Shown: piece after piece, positions 1 through 7,954 of the stretch
Position numbering within the stretch: the stretch's first letter is position 1
How the letters are laid out: each line of letters starts with the position of its first letter
Source: an uncultured Parabacteroides sp.
GTDB taxonomy: Bacteria > Bacteroidota > Bacteroidia > Bacteroidales > Tannerellaceae
Direction: 5' to 3'
Assembly: GCA_944325355.1 (NCBI GenBank)
Contig: CALUZS010000011.1
Span: 37,593 to 101,592 of the forward strand
Length of the DNA stretch: 64,000 bases
The notes under the pieces: model-generated
Databases searched by the model: none
Seen by the model: the letters and a program-made list of their open reading frames with translations, nothing else
What the model was told of the DNA's origin: nothing
Made by a program: the position numbers and the translations under genes

Positions 1-140
1 AATCCGACCCGCACGAGATGCACAACCTGTATGGCACACCCGGCTACGAGCAGGTGACGACCGACTTGCTGCAAGAGCTGCACCGCCTGCAAGAGCAATA
101 TGCCGACCCCATAGAGACCGAACTGCAAAAAAAACAGTAA
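1..140 (+). CDS. Sulfatase, C-terminal fragment (partial)
   Basis: The window opens inside a gene whose last 45 codons are visible; the first complete codon starts at base 3 and the stop is TAA at 138-140. The fragment begins SDPHEMHNLYG, the signature seen near the C-terminus of type I sulfatases (alkaline phosphatase superfamily), where Asp-Pro-x-Glu-x-x-Asn-Leu precedes the final helices. It ends in a charged, glutamine-rich helix. Sulfatases of gut Bacteroidales desulfate host or algal glycans, usually in the periplasm. The catalytic Cys/Ser and metal ligands lie outside the window, so substrate and activity cannot be judged. A strong hairpin follows the stop. Confidence 0.75.
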   Translation, partial: SDPHEMHNLYGTPGYEQVTTDLLQELHRLQEQYADPIETELQKKQ

Positions 141-154
141 CCCGGCAACAAACG

Positions 155-193
155 CGAAGAGGCGGCAGCGGTTTTACCGTTGCCGCCTCTTCG
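155..193 (+). terminator. Hairpin after the sulfatase gene
   Basis: Two 18-base arms (155-172 and 176-193) pair with one G-U wobble around a 3-base loop. It lies 15 bases after the sulfatase stop. The sequence after it has only scattered T, so it is a terminator or a 3'-end stabilising hairpin rather than a textbook intrinsic terminator. Confidence 0.6.
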
Positions 194-360
194 TCTGTTC
201 TGCCATGCGCCGCACCCCGTTGCGTTCCGGCATTTGCAGAATAATGAAAACCGCTCCTTTCAAAACGGGAACAAACGAAGAAAAAAAGACAATATCCCCG
301 AAAAAGAGAGATTCGCTTCCGTAGCCGTCCGAACGCTCTCGAGACAGGTAACGCCCGGTA

Positions 361-368
361 TACCTTTG
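361..368 (+). promoter_or_regulatory. Probable -7 box for the HU-like gene
   Basis: TACCTTTG matches the Bacteroidetes -7 element TAnnTTTG and lies about 59 bases before the HU start. No good -33 TTTG is seen at the usual spacing, so the call rests on the -7 box alone. Confidence 0.45.
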
Positions 369-426
369 CCTCGTGCTTCCACACAAGGGAAGCCGCGAGT
401 ATTCACTTTTTAAAACTTTTACAATT

Positions 427-870
427 ATGTCAGTAAAGTACAGATTAGTTCCGAGAAAGAACTTGAAGGCAGGCGCAGAACCGGATTCCAGATTGTTGTA
501 TGCTTCAGCCAACGTCAGCGGGACGATGGATTTCGAAGGCGTGTGTAACCGCATAGCCGACCGCTCCACCGCAAGCGACGGCGATGTGGCGCTGGTCCTG
601 AAAGGATTGGTGAAATGCCTGACGGAAGGGCTGCAACGCGGCGAGTCGATAGACTTGGGAGATATGGGGAAATTCCGGGTGAGCCTGGGAAGCAGCGGCG
701 TAGAAACCCCCGAAGAGTTCAATGTCTCCATGATACGCAAACCGCGCATCGTCTTCTTCCCCGGGAAAGCGTTGCGGCTGATGCTGGAAGATATCAAGCT
801 GGAACGCATCAGCGACGAAGAGGAGAGCGGCAGCAGCGAGAACGAAGAAGAGATCCCTTCCGGAGAATAA
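427..870 (+). CDS. HU-like DNA-binding protein (Bacteroidetes HU/IHF-type)
   Basis: Predicted 147-residue protein starting at ATG 427 (MSVKYRLVPRKN). An upstream in-frame ATG at 373 would add a tail that does not fit the family. The core has the features of the Bacteroidetes HU-like family: an N-terminal strand with a basic KYRLVPRKN segment, a helical part with IADRSTAS, the GESIDLGDMGKFRVSLGS segment that corresponds to the DNA-binding saddle, and a long acidic tail (DEEESGSSENEEE). Members are thought to bind DNA as dimers and shape the nucleoid, though many sit in small cassettes beside cell-wall hydrolases and have no tested role. It is followed after 12 bases by a glucosaminidase and then a tiny ORF, which suggests one transcript. 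Confidence 0.85.
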   Translation: MSVKYRLVPRKNLKAGAEPDSRLLYASANVSGTMDFEGVCNRIADRSTASDGDVALVLKGLVKCLTEGLQRGESIDLGDMGKFRVSLGSSGVETPEEFNVSMIRKPRIVFFPGKALRLMLEDIKLERISDEEESGSSENEEEIPSGE

Positions 871-882
871 AAAAGCGTCTGC

Positions 883-1362
883 ATGAATGAACAGGAGCAA
901 ATCTTCTTTGTCAAAGGAATGCTTCCCCACGCAAATTCAGCCGAGACGGTTTTTCACCTCAATCCGATTGTCACGCTGGCGCAGGCGGCACTGGAAAGCG
1001 GATGGGGAAAAAGCAATCTCGCTCTGAAGGGGAACAACTTCTTCGGACTGACCGCCTACGGGAAGAGCAACGACTATTGGCACGGCGGAGTCATCACGCT
1101 GGCGAACGGAGCCGACGCGCTTCCGTTCCGCAGATACGACACCGTAAAAAACTCGTTCCTCGATTTCGCCCGCCTGATAAAAGAGGGCTACCGGATGGCA
1201 TGGTCGTTCAGCCGGAATATCGAAGCGTACGCAAAAGAAATCGCTTACAGCCGGTACATCAGCGAGCAGAACGGCGACAACCGCGAACTCTACCGACGAA
1301 GCCTGGTTTCTCTTGCCAAACGGATTCAAACCATCGTTTCTTTAATTAATCATAACCGTTAA
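883..1362 (+). CDS. Glucosaminidase-domain peptidoglycan hydrolase
   Basis: Predicted 159-residue protein that is essentially one glucosaminidase (FlgJ/LytG-like) domain. The segment VTLAQAALESGWGKS carries the catalytic Glu of this lysozyme-like fold, followed by KGNNFFGL, and the C-terminal part AYSRYISEQNGDN is also typical. It would cleave the glycan backbone of peptidoglycan. No signal peptide is visible, so it would need release or another route to reach the wall. In many Bacteroides genomes an HU-like gene is paired with an N-acetylmuramoyl-alanine amidase; here a glucosaminidase takes that place (comparison from memory). ATG 883 is chosen because it lies 12 bases after the HU stop and immediately before the domain. 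Confidence 0.85.
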   Translation: MNEQEQIFFVKGMLPHANSAETVFHLNPIVTLAQAALESGWGKSNLALKGNNFFGLTAYGKSNDYWHGGVITLANGADALPFRRYDTVKNSFLDFARLIKEGYRMAWSFSRNIEAYAKEIAYSRYISEQNGDNRELYRRSLVSLAKRIQTIVSLINHNR

Positions 1363-1372
1363 GTTTTGTCGA

Positions 1373-1480
1373 ATGAGTAAAATAAGGCGAATTTTGGAAT
1401 TTTTATTGGAGTTGCTGAAATGGTTATTGGGCTTACGGGCAAGCCAAAAGGCGAGCCCCGCCAACATCCGCAAGGGATAG
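1373..1480 (+). CDS. Small 35-residue amphipathic peptide
   Basis: A short ORF starts 10 bases after the glucosaminidase stop: ATG 1373, stop TAG 1478-1480. The peptide starts MSKIRR, continues with a leucine-rich helix (ILEFLLELLKWLLGL) and ends in a basic tail (ASPANIRKG). The tight spacing and the terminator 43 bases downstream support it as the third gene of the HU-glucosaminidase transcript. Bacteroides HU-amidase cassettes often include a tiny hydrophobic ORF (annotated as smalltalk protein), and this may be an equivalent; the sequence itself is not one I recognise. A role as membrane-active peptide is inference. Confidence 0.5.
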   Translation: MSKIRRILEFLLELLKWLLGLRASQKASPANIRKG

Positions 1481-1522
1481 CCCGGGAAACGGGAATCCGC
1501 AGGGACAGCCCCACTAAACATC

Positions 1523-1567
1523 AAAAGGATAACAGGAACGTAATGTTCCTGTTATCCTTTTTTTATT
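1523..1567 (+). terminator. Intrinsic terminator of the HU cassette
   Basis: Arms AAAGGATAACAGGAAC and GTTCCTGTTATCCTTT form a near-perfect 16-bp stem with a short loop, followed by a T run into 1564. It ends the rightward HU-glucosaminidase-small peptide transcript. Confidence 0.9.
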
Positions 1568-1642
1568 GTCTTTCCGTAAACAATAAGCGGCAGCGTCTCC
1601 GCGACGCCGCCGCCCATCATAAATCAAACGTATAAAGCAGTA

Positions 1643-1700
1643 GACAGTGCGATTGGCGGAACTTCAGGATTCAAAGAGAGCACTCCGCCAATCCATTGTC
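1643..1700 (-). terminator. Hairpin downstream of the first SusD gene
   Basis: GATTGGCGGA at 1651-1660 and TCCGCCAATC at 1684-1693 pair perfectly, and flanking GACAGTG/CATTGTC extends the stem with mismatches. It lies just past the susD-like stop. There is no clear U tract on the minus strand, so it may be a 3'-end structure rather than a full terminator. Confidence 0.45.
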
Positions 1701-1708
1701 ACTTGTCA

Positions 1709-3742
1709 TTATTCTGCAGATGAATTATCTACCCAGAACGGAGCCTGAACCAATGTCGGGTCTTTATCGATCTGACTTTGGTGGATCGGGTACCAATAAT
1801 ACTTCGTCGGGAATACACGGGCTTTCTCCTGTGTACGTTTGAAGAATGCATTGTCACCCTGGTCGGTATATTCCGTTCCGTAATAGTTCATACCAAAGTC
1901 CGGAGTCGCACAACCCCAATCCGGATCCGGGTTACCACCATCCGTGTTCGGGTTATTGATTCCGTAGTGGGCAGTTTTCCAACGACGCAAGTCGTAGAGA
2001 CGCATGCTTTCAGCCACAAATTCCACACGGCGTTCCTTGTGGATCAGGCGGCGAACCTCATCCTGGTCGTTCATATCCAACGGGATACGCTGGAATCCGT
2101 TCGCATCCGTACCTGTGCCATACTCGGCAATACCTGCACGATTTCTGATTTTGTTCAAGTATGTAAGGATTTCTTCAGTATGACTTGCACGGTCGTCACA
2201 TTCGTTCAACGCTTCTGCATAACCCAAGTAAGCTTCGGCCAGACGGAAGATAGGCGAACAAGTGTACGGGTGGTTGTTGTCACGCGGGATATAATCCAAG
2301 TGAACACCGCGGCGGTTCAGGTAACCGTTCTGCGGGGCGTCGTGCGTAGGACCACCGTCCGGACCGTTATACAAGAAGTTCGTATTGCGGTTTTCCCATT
2401 TGAACCACTGGCCGTTCCATACCACAGTCAGGTAGAAACGCGGTTCGCGGTGGCAATACATGTTGAACGTATTCGGTTGCACAATCAGCCGCTTGCCATC
2501 AGGAGCAATCACATCGGCAGGATAGTCATCGCTTTTGTAACCATCCATCAAGTAGTAGTCAGTTTCCCGGTATTCCGGTTCCGTAGAGAATCCCTTTTCG
2601 CTGTAAAGGTCGCAATCCGGGTTCAGGATAGGAGAGCCGTCGGTGTTGTATCCCAAAATCGGTTCCGTACCATCTTCCATGAAGAAAGCGTCTACCAACG
2701 ACTGGGTAACACCCAAACCACCGTTACCACCGCAACCACGCGGGGTGCTGTGCTGTTCCCAGTCACCGCGCGACCAGTTCGGACGCCACCATATAATCTC
2801 GTTGTTACCTTCACCTATGGTGCGTATCGTTGAGCCATAGCAAGACATAAAGCCGTCAACAGTATCGTCAGCATTTTTCTCAATATAAAGCTCTTTTCCT
2901 TCGGCTTTCGCCTCATCGATCAACGTCTTGAACGCATCGGCAGCTTTTTTCCACTTGCTGGCATCGTATGTAGACGGGAAAATCTCCTCGCCATCGTTAT
3001 TCACATGGCCTGCATACCATGGGTTACCGTTTACCAACGGGCTGGCTGCAAACAACAGGATACGTGCACGCATCGCCAACGCAGCCAACTTGGTGGCACG
3101 ACCTCCATAGAGTGCGGTCCAACTTTCAGGTAACAATTCGGCACATTCAGCAAACTCCTTGTCCAAGAAGTCCATCATCTCCGTAAACGTTGCCTGTCCG
3201 CGCATCAAGTCTGTAGAAGTTGAAGGCATGTCGTCCTCAAAATAAGGAACGGCACCGTACGCATAAGTCATCATCCAGTAATAGTAGGCAATCATGAAGC
3301 GGCATTCCACTTTCATGGTCTCCACATCAGCCTCCGTCACATTCTGTTTAGGCAGCGGTTTTACGTTGTCCATAAAGATATACGCCTGGCGCACCTGCTG
3401 CTGCATTGTCCAGTATGAACCGTCCCATGAAGTATTCGGTTCCCACTGTCCTACACGGTATCCCAAACCGGAACCGGCACCCCAGTAAGGCAACCATCCC
3501 TGCGACGGGTTCATATCGTTGGCAAGCATCTCGAATGCGTCATTACGCAAACCAGACCAGCGCGGGTCACGGATCTGCTGGTACACACCGGCAAGCCAGT
3601 CCTCCATACGCGTCTTGTCGTCAAACACCATTTCCAAAGTCAGGATATCATCCGGCGCATTGTCAATAAAGTCCGCACAACTGTTCAGCGACAGACACAA
3701 CGCCGATAATCCTACATATTTATATAATTTCATTTTTTTCAT
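1709..3742 (-). CDS. SusD/RagB-family outer-membrane lipoprotein
   Basis: Predicted 677-residue lipoprotein. The N-terminus (MKKMKLYKYVGLSALCLSLNSCADF) is a signal peptide with lipobox LNSC, so the mature protein is anchored at Cys22. The family features are the early helical part with WLAGVYQQIRDP, the helical repeats in the middle, and the C-terminal segment GYAEALNEC plus LNKIRNRAG and the motif HKERRVEF followed by YDLRRW, all typical of SusD. These proteins sit on the cell surface, bind glycans or other nutrients, and form the lid over the SusC porin. The SusC partner lies 11 bases upstream in the same transcript. No enzyme gene follows, so the ligand cannot be guessed. Confidence 0.93.
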   Translation of the reverse strand: MKKMKLYKYVGLSALCLSLNSCADFIDNAPDDILTLEMVFDDKTRMEDWLAGVYQQIRDPRWSGLRNDAFEMLANDMNPSQGWLPYWGAGSGLGYRVGQWEPNTSWDGSYWTMQQQVRQAYIFMDNVKPLPKQNVTEADVETMKVECRFMIAYYYWMMTYAYGAVPYFEDDMPSTSTDLMRGQATFTEMMDFLDKEFAECAELLPESWTALYGGRATKLAALAMRARILLFAASPLVNGNPWYAGHVNNDGEEIFPSTYDASKWKKAADAFKTLIDEAKAEGKELYIEKNADDTVDGFMSCYGSTIRTIGEGNNEIIWWRPNWSRGDWEQHSTPRGCGGNGGLGVTQSLVDAFFMEDGTEPILGYNTDGSPILNPDCDLYSEKGFSTEPEYRETDYYLMDGYKSDDYPADVIAPDGKRLIVQPNTFNMYCHREPRFYLTVVWNGQWFKWENRNTNFLYNGPDGGPTHDAPQNGYLNRRGVHLDYIPRDNNHPYTCSPIFRLAEAYLGYAEALNECDDRASHTEEILTYLNKIRNRAGIAEYGTGTDANGFQRIPLDMNDQDEVRRLIHKERRVEFVAESMRLYDLRRWKTAHYGINNPNTDGGNPDPDWGCATPDFGMNYYGTEYTDQGDNAFFKRTQEKARVFPTKYYWYPIHQSQIDKDPTLVQAPFWVDNSSAE

Positions 3743-3753
3743 ACCTTTCTGTT

Positions 3754-6700
3754 TTAGAAATTAACATCCAATCCAATTGAGAACGATTTCATGATAGGAT
3801 ATTTCGTACCTGTACTTGTATCGACTTCCGGATCCCACAAATCGAACTTAGAGAATGTAAAGAGGTTGCTGCCCTTTGCATAGAGACGCAAGTTCGACAA
3901 ACCGATGCGTTGCATCCACTCTTTCGGGAACGTATAACCGATTTCGATATCTTTCACGCGGAGCATGCTCATGTTTTCCAACCACCATGTGGAGTTGCGG
4001 ACGTTGTTCTCGCTCTTACCCCACGTAAAGCGCGGATAGTACACATCCTGGCTCGGGTTATCTACTGTCCAGGCATCTTCATAGTTGGTAAGGATATTAC
4101 CCATGGCTCCCATCGTCTCACCCGGAGTGAAGTTGTTGGAGTTACCGCCCTTGAATCCGTAGGTCATACCGTTACCTTGGAAGAAGATGTTGAAGTCAAC
4201 ATTCTTGTAACGCAAGTTGGCTCCGAAACCGTACACGATTTGCGGGTCGTACGTACCGCCCACAGCCGTTTCATCCAACGAGCTGACTACACCGTCCTTG
4301 TTCACGTCTTTATAACGGATATCACCCGGACGTACCGGACCGAACGTATGTTCCGGAATGTCTTCGTTCAATACATAACCGCCGTTTTCAGCCACCAGGT
4401 ATTCGCCGGTAACCGGGTCTTTCTGGAAGTCATCGAATGTGAACAGGCCTTCGTCAACCAAACCGAAGAGCTGGTTCACCCGTTTTCCGGTACGCTGGCG
4501 GTTGGTTCCCATTACACCCAATGCCTCATCCTGTTCGATGATTTTGTTCTGTGCAAAGGTGAAGGTTCCGCGGAATCCTACATACCAGTCTTTGTTAATC
4601 TGTTTGTTCACTGTCAACGATATATCGACACCCTGGTTGTTTACCTTACCGAAGTTCGCCCACGGCGTGTTACGGAATCCGGCAGCCGACGGGATGTTGT
4701 TACGTTGCATGAAGATATTGTAACGGTGTTCGAAGAAGTAGTCTGCCTGCAACTCAATCATGTTGAACAAGCCCAATTCGAAACCGGCATTGGTTTTCGA
4801 TACGGTTTCCCAAGTCAGGTCGGAAACACCGAAGTCACCCTCGAAACGGGAGTTACGGTGGTAGTACTGTCCGTTGGTACCCCAGTCGTAACCGCCACCG
4901 TCTTCGCCCAATGTCGTCTGGAACGCGAAACGGCGACCGCCCAAGTCATCGTTACCGGTCAAACCGAACGAACCACGCAATTTGATTTTGCTGAACACCT
5001 CTTTGTACGGTTCCATGAACGGTTCTTCAGAGAGCAGGTAACCTACTGCTACCGACGGGAAGAAACCGAAACGTTGTCCTTTGGCGAAGTTTTCGGAACC
5101 GTTGTAACCGAAGTTGAACTCCAAGATGTAACGGCTGTCATAGGTATAGGCTGCACGGCCTGCGATACCCATGTGGCGATAAGGAACGACGCTACCGTCC
5201 TGGTAGTCGCGCTGGTTGTAAAGGAACAACCCCTCTACATGGTGCTTGCCGAACGTACGGTCGTAGTTCAAGCTCGCTTCAAAATAGGTTGCCTTGTTAC
5301 CCCAGTTGGTATCTGCGGTAGTGCCCAAGAACATCTGGCCGTAACTTGCCACATTCAATATCAATTCTCCGGTTTCCGGATCACGTGCTGTAGCCGGCTG
5401 GTACAAGTCCGGAGTCCTTGAACGGGTAATACCCGACCAGGAATAGCGGTCGAATGAGAACAACCCCTTAATCTTCAAACCTTTTGTGATAAAGTCCAAA
5501 TCCTGTTGCAATACGAACAACGATTCGAGTTTACTCTGTGTCGTTGTAGCATATCCCTTTTGTGTACCCTCTACATACGGGTTTGCACGTTGGTTGACTA
5601 CCGGGAAATAGATTGAGCCATTCTCTTCGTAGTAAGCGGGATGTACGAAAGGCGGTGTTTCAAAGATATCCGAGAACAGGTCGTCGGACGATACTGCCAT
5701 CTTGTTCATCTCCTGCAGGTATCCGCCGACACTCACCGTCAACAAAGTCGATTTGGTGATGTTGATATCTACGTTCGAACGCAAGTTGAATTTGTTCAGG
5801 TGGGTACCGCTGTTCCATGACTGCGATTTGTCGCGTTCGAAAATACCTTGTTCACCGTAGTATGAACCAACCACTGCATAACGCAAGATGTCGGAACCAC
5901 CATTTACGGTGATGTCGGCACGTTGGTTCATGGCGAAATCTTTTGTAAGCAAATCCATCCAGTTTACATCCGGATAAAGGGCAGGGTCATCGCCATAGAT
6001 GTAGTGGTCGATGGTCTCTTGCGAATAAGGGCTCTGCGCCTGTCCGTTATCCAATGCGATACGGTTCAACAAGCTCAAGTACTCGGCAGAACCGATATAT
6101 TCCGGCAATTTGGTCGGCTGGGTGAAGCTCTGTTCGAAATGCACGTTCACCGTCGGTTTACCCAGTTTACCGCGTTTGGTCTGAACCAAGATAACGCCGT
6201 TTGCACCACGTACACCGTACACGGCTGATGCGGCAGCATCTTTCAATACGGAGAACGACTCGATTTCCGCCGGGTTCAGGTCATCGAGCGAACGTTCGAT
6301 ACCATCGACCAACACCAGCGGGTCGGTACCTGCACCCTGGAATGAGGAGATACCGCGAATCCAGAAGTTGGAACCGTCGGCACCCGGTTCACCCGAACGC
6401 TGTACGGCGAGCACACCGGCTACGTTACCGGCCAGGTTGTTACTCAATGCGCGGGTAGTTCCTTGCGAGAGCACTTCCGGCTGGATGGTTGTGATAGAAC
6501 CTACGATGGAAGCACGTTTCTGGGAACCGTAACCTACAACGACAACGTCGTTCAAACCTGTTGATACCTCTTTCATGTTCAAGTTGATGTTGATCTGGCT
6601 GCCTACACGAACCTCTTCGTTTTCAAATCCCATGTAGGAGAACACCAATACTGAACTGCGGCTCGGAACCGTGATAAAGTAGTTACCGTCGATATCGGTA

Positions 6701-6951
6701 GTTGTTCCGAGAGTGGGTTGCCCCTTGACAATAATGTTTACACCGGGAAGCGGTTCGCCTTGCGAGTCACGTACCGTTCCGTTTACCTGGATGCCTTTCG
6801 CCTGGTCGTTTTCATAGACAGGTCCGATAGCGCTCCCTGCAGGCCGCACGTCGGGCAATACGTTGTTGTCCGCATAAGCCGGACTCATTGCCAACAACGA
6901 ACATGCAACACATGCTAATTGTAATTTCCGATTTAATTTACGTTTTATCAT
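3754..6951 (-). CDS. SusC/RagA-family TonB-dependent transporter
   Basis: Predicted 1065-residue outer-membrane transporter. In order: signal peptide (cleavage near SPAYA, residue 27), a carboxypeptidase-regulatory-like domain (about 52-128, starting GIQVNGTVRDSQGEPLPG), a TonB-box-like segment DVVVVGYGSQ (135-144), the plug domain with WIRGISSFQ and PLVLVDGIERSL, and a 22-strand barrel ending in the aromatic residue needed for outer-membrane insertion (GLDVNF). It would import a bound nutrient with TonB energy. It is transcribed with the SusD partner just downstream. The gene has about 685 bases of non-coding DNA upstream and no neighbouring anti-sigma or hybrid two-component gene, so its regulator is elsewhere. 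Confidence 0.95.
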   Translation of the reverse strand: MIKRKLNRKLQLACVACSLLAMSPAYADNNVLPDVRPAGSAIGPVYENDQAKGIQVNGTVRDSQGEPLPGVNIIVKGQPTLGTTTDIDGNYFITVPSRSSVLVFSYMGFENEEVRVGSQININLNMKEVSTGLNDVVVVGYGSQKRASIVGSITTIQPEVLSQGTTRALSNNLAGNVAGVLAVQRSGEPGADGSNFWIRGISSFQGAGTDPLVLVDGIERSLDDLNPAEIESFSVLKDAAASAVYGVRGANGVILVQTKRGKLGKPTVNVHFEQSFTQPTKLPEYIGSAEYLSLLNRIALDNGQAQSPYSQETIDHYIYGDDPALYPDVNWMDLLTKDFAMNQRADITVNGGSDILRYAVVGSYYGEQGIFERDKSQSWNSGTHLNKFNLRSNVDINITKSTLLTVSVGGYLQEMNKMAVSSDDLFSDIFETPPFVHPAYYEENGSIYFPVVNQRANPYVEGTQKGYATTTQSKLESLFVLQQDLDFITKGLKIKGLFSFDRYSWSGITRSRTPDLYQPATARDPETGELILNVASYGQMFLGTTADTNWGNKATYFEASLNYDRTFGKHHVEGLFLYNQRDYQDGSVVPYRHMGIAGRAAYTYDSRYILEFNFGYNGSENFAKGQRFGFFPSVAVGYLLSEEPFMEPYKEVFSKIKLRGSFGLTGNDDLGGRRFAFQTTLGEDGGGYDWGTNGQYYHRNSRFEGDFGVSDLTWETVSKTNAGFELGLFNMIELQADYFFEHRYNIFMQRNNIPSAAGFRNTPWANFGKVNNQGVDISLTVNKQINKDWYVGFRGTFTFAQNKIIEQDEALGVMGTNRQRTGKRVNQLFGLVDEGLFTFDDFQKDPVTGEYLVAENGGYVLNEDIPEHTFGPVRPGDIRYKDVNKDGVVSSLDETAVGGTYDPQIVYGFGANLRYKNVDFNIFFQGNGMTYGFKGGNSNNFTPGETMGAMGNILTNYEDAWTVDNPSQDVYYPRFTWGKSENNVRNSTWWLENMSMLRVKDIEIGYTFPKEWMQRIGLSNLRLYAKGSNLFTFSKFDLWDPEVDTSTGTKYPIMKSFSIGLDVNF

Positions 6952-7567
6952 ACTCCAAATTTTTCACATATTCAAGACATAATTTCTATTAGCAATACTA
7001 CTCTTGTTATCATAGTATTCGTTCCATTCAATCAAGTTTCTTTCTATTTCCCCATAGGCAGTTCCTTTTCTTTTTTACTGTTACTTTTTTATTTATCATT
7101 ACGCTTTCTTGTGTAAAAGAACACGATTCCTCATACACGTCACTTTACTATTCTTGGAATAATACATTAAAAGAAATAAAACGCTGAATTTTAATCAATA
7201 TCAGAAATAATTAGCAACACGGTTACGTTTGTCACACCACACTAATCATCCTTTCAAATATCATCCTCGCCTCTCCGAGATTTTTTCATATTTTCACTTT
7301 TATCTCCTCAATGTGGAGATAAAAATATTAATAAAAAAGTAGATTACCCCCCCCCGTTAAGTAAAATAATATTAATAATAACATTGTTTATATTAATCGC
7401 GGTTTTCCAAGGTCATTTTTAATATTTAAAAACACTTTTCGTTGCTTATTTCCAAAAACGTTTCGGCTTCTTTCAAAAAAACTGCCGCTGCCGGAACCCG
7501 GGCGTTTACATTTTTTAATAGGCTAAAAGCCTATTCCCTCCCAAATGGTCCCGTTTTACGAAATTTA
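6952..7567. other. Long AT-rich intergenic region with a C9 tract
   Basis: About 615 bases with no credible gene between the susC start and the DUF4248 promoter. It should contain the susC promoter on the minus strand, though no convincing TAnnTTTG was found near the start. Visible structure: a short dyad TTTATCTCC/GGAGATAAA (7299-7323) and a run of nine C at 7347-7355. Confidence 0.6.
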
Positions 7568-7599
7568 TTTGCAAATTCTATTAATTCAACTTACTTTCG
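7568..7599 (+). promoter_or_regulatory. Promoter of the DUF4248 gene
   Basis: TTTG at 7568-7571, a 20-base spacer, then TACTTTCG at 7592-7599 (one mismatch to TAnnTTTG). Start of transcription would be near 7606, giving a leader of about 30 bases. Confidence 0.5.
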
Positions 7600-7636
7600 C
7601 GGCATTACTTAATTTAAACTAAAAACGAAGAATGCC

Positions 7637-7870
7637 ATGAAAAATCATGACGCAAGAGAAAAATTCTCAAAATCGTGGGGAGTTACCGAGTTTGCACTCC
7701 TGTACTTCCCGGAAGCAAGTCCCAAAACCGCATACAAACGTATGTACAGCTGGATTCAAGCATCGAAAGAGTTACAACGCAAGCTACGCGAAGCCGGTTG
7801 GCAACCTTTCCAGAAAATTTACACTCCCAAACAGGTAAACTGCTTAATCGAACATTTGGGCGAACCATGA
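7637..7870 (+). CDS. DUF4248-family small protein
   Basis: Predicted 77-residue basic protein. It matches the Bacteroidetes DUF4248 pattern: an N-terminal strand, FALLYFPEASPKTAYKRMYSWI, a leucine-rich helix with ELQRKLREAGW, and the end KIYTPKQVNCLIEHLGEP. The layout looks like a small winged-helix or helix-turn-helix DNA-binding unit, but no function is established. These genes are commonly found close to HU-like and amidase cassettes; here the HU cassette lies 6 kb away across the SusC/SusD pair. It is a single-gene unit with its own promoter and a hairpin after the stop. Confidence 0.8.
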   Translation: MKNHDAREKFSKSWGVTEFALLYFPEASPKTAYKRMYSWIQASKELQRKLREAGWQPFQKIYTPKQVNCLIEHLGEP

Positions 7871-7901
7871 TGCCTGCCCGGCGGGCATCCCGGAAAGGCG
7901 C

Positions 7902-7931
7902 GGCGGCGGCACAGCCGCTGCCCTCCTTTTT
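7902..7931 (+). terminator. Terminator after the DUF4248 gene
   Basis: GGCGGCGGC (7902-7910) and GCCGCTGCC (7914-7922) pair with a 3-base loop, followed by CTCCTTTTT. It sits between convergent genes and may also slow transcription leaving relA/spoT. Confidence 0.55.
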
Positions 7932-7954
7932 CCGGAGCTTCCGGCAAAAAAGGC

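Noticed and set aside
1420..1635. 71-codon frame downstream of the HU cassette
   Set aside because: It runs through the intrinsic terminator and overlaps the better-supported 35-residue ORF.
3910..5421. 503-codon open frame on the plus strand
   Set aside because: Antisense to the susC gene, with no recognisable domain; a shadow of the real gene.
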